From Laguncularia racemosa (Eukaryota; Streptophyta; Magnoliopsida; Myrtales; Combretaceae), in contig JBBMOL010000091.1 in the NCBI GenBank assembly GCA_037954665.1, positions 868,001 to 932,000 on the forward strand: 64,000 bases of DNA. Direction: 5' to 3'. The position numbers and the translations under genes were made by a program. Every line of letters starts with the position of its first letter. The first letter of the stretch is position 1. This document shows positions 55,860 to 64,000 of this stretch, in pieces. The notes under the pieces are model-generated. The model had not been told where the DNA came from and did no database searches. It worked only from the letters and a program-made list of their open reading frames with translations.

Positions 55860-56727
55860 GTCATAATGAAGCGTGGCAGTGGCATTGCATAGTCTACCAC
55901 TTCTATTGAAGCATCGCCAAAATATTGTTGGGCTAGAAAGACCTGTATGGACAGCTTTTGAAGATGAAGAACGAATTACACGGACAACTAATATAAAGTA
56001 GAGAGAAGATTGATAAACGGTATAACTCTGTTGGTAAGCTTACACATGATTGTGTAGAGAAAGTTCAGTCCCACAAAGGGAAATCAGAAAGACCTGAACT
56101 AAGACAGTTACACATACAAGTGTAGAAGGTCCCCTTTTCCAAAGCAAGGAGCTGTGCAGCGAGCACAGGGCGAACCATTACTCCAATTTTTGAACTAAAA
56201 GTCATTGGTAGGATTATGGATTATGAACTTGGAAACGCTGTCATTGTTCGAAAGAGAGCGCAGTATGGTTCTCTAAAATGTCAGCCCATTTGGTAGTGTA
56301 ATTAATTCGATTTTGTGCTCAAAACAACAAATTTCCTTCCGCTGTGAGAATCGGTTTGCAAAATATTTCATGAAAGATAAGGTGCTTTTTAATTTATAGG
56401 GCATGAAGTTTGCTATCGGTGAAGAACTTGCCATCTAACTCAACACAGGAAGTGAGGAACAAACGGCCAGTGTAAGGACAATCCTCCCCTCTTGTGGGAG
56501 ACAATTTTTTTTTCTCCGTACATTTTTAGACAAAAATAAAGGACTGGTTTCGGTTTCAGTAATATCATATTGCCGCCAACTTGTCGAATTCATTTGGAAA
56601 CACGAATTTTCACTAGGAATTTTGTTGATAAAAAAAGGGAGTTAGGGTTGCTTTTCAAATACAATCTCTTAAACTTATTTTCGTATTTAATTTCTTATTT
56701 TTTAAATTAAATATTTAAATTTCATCT
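55860..56727. other. No gene seen; right end of the duplicated region
   Basis: Homology to other blocks stops near 55860. The rest has no frame with a domain. Confidence 0.45.
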
Positions 56728-58718
56728 TGCCGAGTCTAATTTTTTATTTTTTTTCATTTTTATTCCTAATCCGATTTATACTATAGACCATATGCTCGTA
56801 TAATATAAATCCTCGACTTAAATTAGGAATTTTGTCTTACTTTGGATTCGTCACCCAACTGAATTTGGAAAAGATTGTTGAATTAGAACTAATTGAGTAA
56901 ATTAATCCTAATTTGGACAACTAGTTAACGAAAACTCCTCTTTTCATTTTTGTAAAAAGAGAGAAAAAACCAGAGTTTCTACACTTGGGAGGCTAACCTA
57001 TTAAAACTTTCAAGTTGCCACTTTATTCTTCTGAAATCCGAACCATATTCTAATGTCTTTCCCTTTATTTTTGTTATTTTTATTTATATATTTTTAATTT
57101 TTACTATTTTTATTATCTTGGATACATGTAAAACAAATTATAACAACTTGGAAAATGATTTTTTTTTTCTTTTTAGAGTTGCCCCATAAGGGTACCTACA
57201 TACCTGCTATTTAGGATCAAACAAGTCGTAGTTCGCTTTTTATAAAAAAGCTTTAGTAGATTGATTAATTTTAATTATGAAAATACTTCAAATTTACCTT
57301 TTTTTTTATCATTTTTAAGACTTTTAGAAAAAAAATCTAAGCCTAAGCTTTAGCTTTATTTTTTTTGAAAAAAAAGACCAATTTTGGATTTATTTAAGAA
57401 AATTTTTCTAAGTGATAAAAATAACTCATTGTTTTTTATTAGGAAGTTTCCTCTATTTAATCCTACTTTTATTATTATTTATTTTATCTTATTTATTATT
57501 TTTATATTTATTTATTTTTTATCATTTTATTATTTATTATCTATCTTTTTTACTTTATTTTTATTTTTTAATATTTTTTGACATTTTTATTATTTTATAA
57601 TTTTTATAATTTTCATTATTTTATCTATTCTAAACTAAACATAAAAAAAAAAACTAATCTAAATTCTACCATTTTTCCTAATATTATTTTTATTTTATTT
57701 ATTTTGAACTACAAAGAAACAAATAAATAAATAAAATAAAACAAAAAACAAAAAAATCCGACTTACCTTAGTACGAACATGATTCGCAAGTCGAGTTAGT
57801 CGAGTCGAATCACGGTGGAAAGGTCGGGTCAGATCACGGCGGTGTTCCGGTGGCTTTCCGAAGTGTTTGAAGGTGGCTTCCGAGCTTTCCAATGGTGAGT
57901 AATCCAATGGTGGTGGTGGATTTCTTTAAAAACCTCTCCAAGTGGTGGTTCGAAGGGTGGTGATCGGCGGTCATGGCTTGGAGACTCCGACAAAGCTTCG
58001 ATCTCTCTTTTTTTCTCTCCTTTCTCTTTTCTGATCCATACTTTAGCTTCCTCCCCTCATACTCTATTTATAGGCACCAGAAATCGAGTTGGATAAGCTC
58101 GGATTTCCTCTGATTGGGGCAAATCGGATTCGCAGTTAACAACCCATCTTCGATTTGTGTAAATCTTCAATTTTGTTGCGATTTGATTCCAATTGGATGA
58201 TGTTTATCTTATTTTAGTTAAAGATTTAGTAGATTTATGCAAAAAATTGCATCAAAATGGTCGGATTCGATTTTTCCACTACCAGTGACGATCTCGAATG
58301 GAGGTAAGAGACAAACACGCGCCCGACGCATGCATTTGCATCGTCCAATCAACTGCTGACAAGTGTCCTGAGGAGAGAAAAAAATTGCAAAATGAGGATT
58401 TGCTTTCCTCGCGTTTCGAACCCTAACCGAGCCCCTCCCCCGCGTGCCTTGAGCTATGGTTCGGACCAGTTGGGCTAGCCCATTTTTTCGTTTTTTTATT
58501 AAACATAATTTTTATATATGCATTGCAATTTATATTATTTTGAAATTCTAAAAATTTGTAAAAATTATTTAACTCATTTTCCTATTATTTTCCAAAATTG
58601 GGATATTTTTCCTACTTTTTTATTTTTTTCTTTTATTTTTCCTAAAATTGAAAAAAAAAATGAAAAATTTGTAAATTGAACATTATTAATAATTAGGGGC
58701 AAAAATGGGGTGTTTATA
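56728..58718 (-). mobile_element. Tat/Ogre-like solo LTR, minus strand
   Basis: In plus-strand reading it starts TGCCGAGTCTAA (reverse complement of the TTAGACTCGACA end) and ends GGGGTGTTTATA (reverse complement of TGTAAACACCCC), 1991 bp. It is collinear with 6201-8101 and 60091-61614. TATA box ATTTATAG near 58068 (minus TATAAATA). Target duplications are not recognisable (CATCT left, TACTC right), and neither end adjoins an internal region. Confidence 0.82.
58412..58477 (-). promoter_or_regulatory. tRNA-like A and B boxes in the minus-strand Tat-like LTR
   Basis: A box TAGCCCAACTGG (58466-58477) and B box GGTTCGAAACG (58412-58422), as in the plus-strand copy. Confidence 0.45.
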
Positions 58719-60090
58719 TACTCATTAAAAACGTCGCTTTTTTGCCTCTTTATAACCATTTCATCCTTGACATAAAGAAAATATATAAATATCAAATAAA
58801 ACAAATGTGAAGAAGAGTTCAAAAACTAAATCTATGGGGAAAAAAAAGACTAGTAAAAAAATTTCCTCTCTATTTTTTTTATATATATTTATTTTTATTT
58901 TTATATTTTTTATTGATGATAAAATGGTTATAAAAGGATCTAAAAGTACAAAGTTTAAACACTCAAGTTGAAAGATAATAAAATCAAACACAAATAAAGA
59001 AAACTTAAGAAAATATAATTTCAATTTGGTTCTCACCATTTAACACTTTCTATTGCATCTTAAATGTTTTATCTTTTTTATTGGAGATATCGGCGTTTTC
59101 TAAATTTTACTAAAGGTGACTTATATCAAGTTAAAAAATCAATTACTCTTAACACATATCAACTTTTTATAGGTTACGATTCTTAATTTAACAAAATAAT
59201 GTTTTCAATATAGTTAATTTAAAAAAAGCTAGAAAATAAACTTACAAACCTACTTTCTCTCACCACATTTTCTTCTTCCTAGAACTTATCACTCTTCTTT
59301 CCATTTCAAACAATCCCAAAATTTAAACTTTAACACCAATTAGCATACTTTGACTAATAAAACATATCTTTGTTACTAATTGATAAGAAAAAAACAAATA
59401 AAGAATAAAATAAACACAAACTCAACTAAAAGTGAAACCCAAACGGAACTTTTCGCATATATGGGTAATTTCAATTTAAGTTGTGTGAAGATGATCAAAA
59501 TTGAGCAAGCAAAGAATATTTAGGGCATGAAACTATGAATGGTCTAATTTTTAGCTAAAACTCAAGTGCCATTATTAACAAAACATGTAAACGTAATTTC
59601 AAAACCCATATCCTAAAACTTTGAAACTTTATTAATTGTTATTATAATTATTATTAACTTTATTTCTAAGAAGGAAAATAATGAAAAATTAGGTTTAGAG
59701 ACCGTGTATGATGGTAAAAAAATTGGTGAATAGAAATGAAAGGAGCCTTAAGTTCTACAATAGAAAAGATACTTAAAAGAGAAAGTGTGTTAGATTTTAT
59801 TTTCAAAGATTTTTCTTTTTTGAATGTTTTATTATTTATTATTATATTATTTAATTAAATATATTTAATAATATTATTTTACTGAATCAATTATGATGAA
59901 TCCATTAGAAATTGATATGTATAAGAGGGGATGGAATTTTTTTACTAACGTAATTAAATTCACTTTTTTTTTAACTTTACTTTCCGAAGATCTCTTCCTT
60001 CTTTTTGGGATTGAACATCAATTGTAGCGATTTAATAAACAACTCATTAGGATAGATGTAGATGCAAGTGTAGTAAACTTTTTAGAATAA
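58719..60090. other. AT-rich intergenic DNA, no gene seen
   Basis: Short hydrophobic minus-strand frames (58574-59039) are products of poly-A/T composition. No supported gene. Confidence 0.5.
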
Positions 60091-60119
60091 TGTAAACACC
60101 CCATTTTTGCTCCCATATA

Positions 60120-60167
<48 letters not shown>

Positions 60168-61614
60168 GCCCTTCAGTCCTGAGTTCGAATCTGCGAGGAG
60201 GCACTTCATGCCACTTTTTTTTTCCCTCGAGCTACCACGTGGTAGCACACGATTGGCCAACACGAGCACACGCAAGACACGTACTCATCTTCTTCCTTTG
60301 GTCGACGACAAGAAGACAAAGGAGAGAGAAGTTTGGCAGCCTCGAAAAAAAAAAAGATGGATAATGATGAATTTGACCCGCTAAAAACTACTCAACCTAA
60401 GATCTGATTAATATAAATCTTAACAAAATAAAATAAAATAAAATCCGAACGAAACTCGATTTGGTGCAATCTAAGATTCCCCCAAGCTTGAGCGCAACAT
60501 TTATAAATAGGATTCAAGCCCACAAGTTCAAGGACACTTCGAAAAAAAAATTGAAAAACACACACAATACACCTTGCCGTGACTACTCTCTCTCTAGGAA
60601 CACTACGCCTTAACCCCACTATCGGTAGCCCCCTAACCCGCCATTTAGGGTATTTTTTTTATGAAAACTAACACCACCAAATAGTTTCCCACCTACAAAA
60701 ACCTAGGAAACCCCCTGTCAACCGCTAGAACATCGCCGACGAAGACCTTCCAGCTACAGTGTTCATGATCCAACTTGCATCTAAACCCGACCCGAATGAA
60801 CCAACCTACATCCATGTTAGTATGTCTCATATTATATTATTATTATTACTAGTTTTAATTAACAATAATAGTAATAAATAAAGAGATAAAAATAAATAAT
60901 AATAAATAAAATAATGAAATAATAATGATAAAAGACATTTTTTTTTAGAAATTTGTTATCATCTAGAAAAAGGATTTTAATAAAATAAAATAATAATTGA
61001 CATTTTTTAAAAATTAGAGATTTTAGTTTTTTTTTTAAGAAACAAACTTAGGCTTAGAAATTTTCTTAAATAAATTTAAATAGTAATAAACGTAAACATG
61101 GCACATTTTTATAATTAAAATTAATTAATCCACTAAAGTTTTATAAAAAAGGCAAACTACGACCTATTTGATCTTGAGTAGCGAGTACGTAGACACCCTT
61201 ATGGGGCAACTCTAAAAAAATAAAGAAAAGTGTTTAAAACCATTATTAGTATAATCGTTATTTCATTTTATATTTTTATTTTCTTTTGTGCTAAAAATGA
61301 TATCATAAAATAAAATTTTCAAAAGTTAAGGTAGTAACTTTAAGGTTTTAATAGGATAGCCCATGAGTCAAGGATATCCCGCTTTTCAGTTTTTTTTTTT
61401 TAAGTTTTGTTAACTAGTGATAAATTTAGAATTAATCCGCTTAATTAATTCTAACTTAACAATTTTTCCCAACTCCCGTTAGGTAGCGACTCCAAATACA
61501 TGATGAAAATCAATTTTTTTTTCTAATTCAAGTAAAGGGTTTGTATTAGATGGGTATAAAATCTAATATGAATCGAATTAGGAAAATAATAAAAATTTTA
61601 AATTAGACTCGACA
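60091..61614 (+). repeat. 5' LTR of a Tat/Ogre-like element
   Basis: TGTAAACACCCC to TTAGACTCGACA, 1524 bp, collinear with the two solo LTRs. TATA box TTATAAATAGG near 60502. An (AAT)n microsatellite sits at about 60118-60165. The LTR is followed at once by GGATAGCGACTCCACTAGGG, the primer-binding-site region typical of Tat/Ogre elements. Confidence 0.85.
60118..60165. repeat. (AAT)n microsatellite
   Basis: About 48 bases of AAT triplets within the LTR. Confidence 0.92.
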
Positions 61615-61636
61615 GGATAGCGACTCCACTAGGGAC
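61615..61636 (+). other. Putative primer-binding site of the Tat/Ogre-like element
   Basis: GGATAGCGACTCCACTAGGG follows the LTR directly. TGGCGACTCYRCTGGGG is the usual sequence at this position in plant Tat/Ogre elements, reported to pair with tRNA-Arg (from memory). Confidence 0.6.
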
Positions 61637-62205
61637 TTTTAGTGGGCTAGTCACATATGCCTTTTGAAATTATAATTTATTTTAGATATCTTTAGTTAGC
61701 ATTCTTTCTGTAAAATATTGTTTGCGCTAATGTTTGTATTTCCTCATGATCCAGGGATTGAATAAATTTAGCTTTTTTTATTGAGTTGTCATGCATATAA
61801 TTGTGTAATTAGATACGGTCGAACCTAAGCCGTTTAGGACCCTAGGACGGGGAGCCATTATGTAAGTTTCGGGTGAAGTAAAGTAATCACTGCTCGAGGC
61901 CAATTAGGCTACCCTACCTAATGCTTTGATATGACTTGAGATCCATTTCTTCAAAAATATGGGATGCCATAGAGCTTCGAAACCTTTAGAACCTACCTCT
62001 TTGCATACATGAGATCATAAACTAGCAAATAATTAACGATGTAATATCTTGTAAATTTTTCTTTCTTTTGCACTTTGGAGTTTAGATGCGATTTCCTTTT
62101 TTTGTAAAATTTCTTGTAAAAGAATTATTATCATAATCATGTATTTGTTTTATATGATATTTGTTTGTAATTAGAAATTTTCATTTTTTGTAATTCTACT
62201 AGATC
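61637..62205 (+). other. Untranslated leader of the Tat/Ogre-like element
   Basis: Between the primer-binding site and ORF1. No coding capacity is apparent. Confidence 0.5.
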
Positions 62206-63640
62206 GCTAGCGCCATAATTGACCGTCTTCTTCGCAAAGAGATTCGCGTTTGCAAGCCTCTAGATCTTAAGCCGGTACTGGACCATTATCTCACTCTATA
62301 TAGTCCTAAAGAGCAGTCCTTCATCCAAGACAAAATAGGGCTCATCCTTTCACTTATGAAAATGGATATCAACCTACATTTGATTCAAGTTGTATTACAC
62401 TTTTGGGAGCCCGAGCCTGAGCTCGTGGCTTTCTTTATCGGGCCACATGAGATTACCCCAACCATAGAAGAGTATACTTTACTTCTCCAGGCCCCTCCAC
62501 TTTCCAATGGGGTATATGTGCCAGATTTAGAGGCTAAGCTAGCTAGCATATTCAGCAAACTTCTGGGGGTTCGTAGAGTGGTAATCAACCGAGCATTGGA
62601 AAATAGCAATGGGTACTGTCTTCTAATGGATGAATTAGATTCATGGTTTTTGGAACGATGCAGTGATGGAAGCAAGAAGGATATCTTATGTGGAGACCCT
62701 AAAAATTACAAATAAAGACAAGTTTATGCTTTCATCTTAACAACATTTGTAACTATCCTTTTTCTTACCAGGATCTTCCACATTCGTTATAGGGTTGCAG
62801 AACTGGTATTTCAATTCTTGGAAGGAAAGTCTTACATCTCGGCCTTATTAGCTGAGCAAATCCGAAATCTAAATTTCGTAAAGAAAAAAGGTCATGGAAT
62901 CCACCGCTCAATTATTAACCTTATTCTAATCTGGTTTGTCAACCATCTCAAATGTTTTAGGCTGCACATGGTTAGAAAATCACTAGTCCAACAGGTGGAC
63001 CTCATAGATTCATGTGTAGAAAGGATGAAGTTGCCAGACGATCGTCCCAACCATAGCTGGGTTGAAGTGCTCAAAGGTTTCAGTGTTGAAGATATTCTAT
63101 AGACTGCTAGATGGAGTTACTGCAGTAAGATTATTTTAATGTGCAGAAACTTTCAAGTCGTTCCATTGATTGGGTTTAATTGGTGCATAGGCTATCATCC
63201 AAATTCGGTGGTCCGTTAGTTTGACACCATCCAAGATAGTTTATAGGCCATCATTAGAAAGGATCACAGTTGAATTTTAGGACCCAAACATGTTAGTAGC
63301 TGATAAGATTGCCAAGTTAACATAGGTAAGGGTCCTATGGGAAACCCGAATTGAGAGCCCTAACATAGACCTCAGGGAATTAGATGGTGAAGTGGGAAAA
63401 CACCGAGCTACTAGAGATTTTATCATTAACCAATTATACAAGATAGGGGAAAGGATGTACTATGCTCCTGATGTCACTCAGCCTGCACTAGGCAACCCAA
63501 GCCCAAAAATGAAAACTTACATGGAACAGGTAAGGGCTCAGATGGAAGTCTATTTTGAAACCACAGAAAGCAAGAAAGAAGTGTGGAAGAATAGATTCAA
63601 GGAATCTAATCAGAGGAACAAGGCACTTGAAGCCTAGTTA
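62206..63640 (+). pseudogene. Tat/Ogre ORF1 (plant-mobile-domain-like protein), broken
   Basis: The frame is open from about 62206, before the ATG at 62356. It reads HYLTLYSPKEQSFIQDKIGL and FWEPEPELVAFFIGPHEITP followed by TIEEYTLLLQAP; the aromatic-rich 'FW.p.....f.f....ltPTiEEY..LL' block is the signature of the plant mobile-domain/DUF7745-like ORF1 of Tat elements. A stop at 62713-62715, then the same frame resumes (FLEGKSYISALLAEQI, KKKGHGIHRSIINLIL). More stops lie at 63100-63350, and a shifted frame (63392-63637) covers a coiled-coil-like end. Gag-pol would follow outside the window. Confidence 0.65.
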
Positions 63641-64000
63641 AGGAAAATCTAGGTAAGGGTTAAAATACTAGAAGTCGCCATGGATATCGAGAAGAAAAAG
63701 AGAGAGTCAACGCCCACCTAACCAAAGAAAAGGAAGCTTAGAAATTAGGAAAAAATAGATCATAGCATTTCTTTCTCATGTTTTCAATAAAAGCATTGAA
63801 GTCTAAAGTTTGCAATATTAATAAAATTTTAGTATTATTACATCGTCAATTAAGTGCTGGTTCTTTAGCATCTGTGTGTGATACATGCAACATATCCACT
63901 CATAAACATACATTTACTAAACAAATGCTCACCATGTATCAGAGATAACTCCTAAACAACTAAACCCTTCAAGGGGTCCAATTAACACCCACTCCAAGAC
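63641..64000 (+). other. Tat/Ogre-like interior continuing past the window end
   Basis: It contains a short K/E-rich remnant (about 63640-63760) then AT-rich DNA. Gag, protease and RT of the element would be expected downstream. Confidence 0.4.

Noticed and set aside
58574..59039. Hydrophobic minus-strand frames
   Set aside because: They reflect A/T-run composition; no start context, domain or conservation.

Overview
This window is nuclear DNA from a flowering plant; the species cannot be named. The evidence is plant-type U1, U2 and U6 snRNA genes with plant upstream sequence elements (USE, consensus RTCCCACATCG) and plant 3' boxes (CA-N3-10-AGTNNAA), plus typical plant Ty1/copia, Ty3/chromovirus and Ty3/Tat retrotransposons in AT-rich DNA. 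No intact protein-coding host gene was found. The long reading frames are retrotransposon polyproteins, nearly all broken by stops and frameshifts.

Layout. 1-5699: old Tekay/Del-like Ty3 element, 5' LTR cut by the window edge. 6201-8101: Tat-like solo LTR with a perfect 5-bp target duplication, inserted at the first base of a Tekay-like solo LTR (8106-10470) that has its own perfect duplication. 11799 to about 14990: minus-strand Tekay-like LTR split by an unidentified 1.4-kb insert. 15000-16620: a possible Mutator-type transposase scrap. 16621-23279: complete but decayed minus-strand Ty3 chromovirus. 23919-24230: a MITE-like inverted-repeat element. 27840-28122: GRF zinc-finger pseudogene. 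29509 to about 31880: another probable LTR. 31903-33199: remnant encoding coiled coil. 53091-55146: small gag-only Ty3 element. 56728-58718: minus-strand Tat-like solo LTR. 60091-64000: 5' LTR and ORF1 of a Tat/Ogre-like element that runs off the window.

The centre, about 34.3-55.9 kb, is the most interesting part. It is a duplicated array of spliceosomal snRNA genes, all on the plus strand. Two diverged units, each about 6 kb, carry the same order: U1, U2 3' remnant, degenerate U1, intact-looking U2, U6. Unit 1 is U1 42966, U2 remnant 43215, U1 variant 44011, U2 44276 and U6 pseudogene 46697. Unit 2 is U1 48462, U2 remnant 48971, U1 with internal deletion 49825, U2 50580 and U6 51558. The ancestral unit was probably (U1-U2)x2-U6, mixing RNA polymerase II and III genes. 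Flanking paralogous blocks at 34.35-36.26 and 55.16-55.86 kb lack recognisable snRNAs but carry the same duplicated antisense exon-like fragment, so the duplicated region was larger. A fairly young Ty1/copia element (36552-41351, perfect 5-bp target duplication) and the gag-only Ty3 element have inserted into it.
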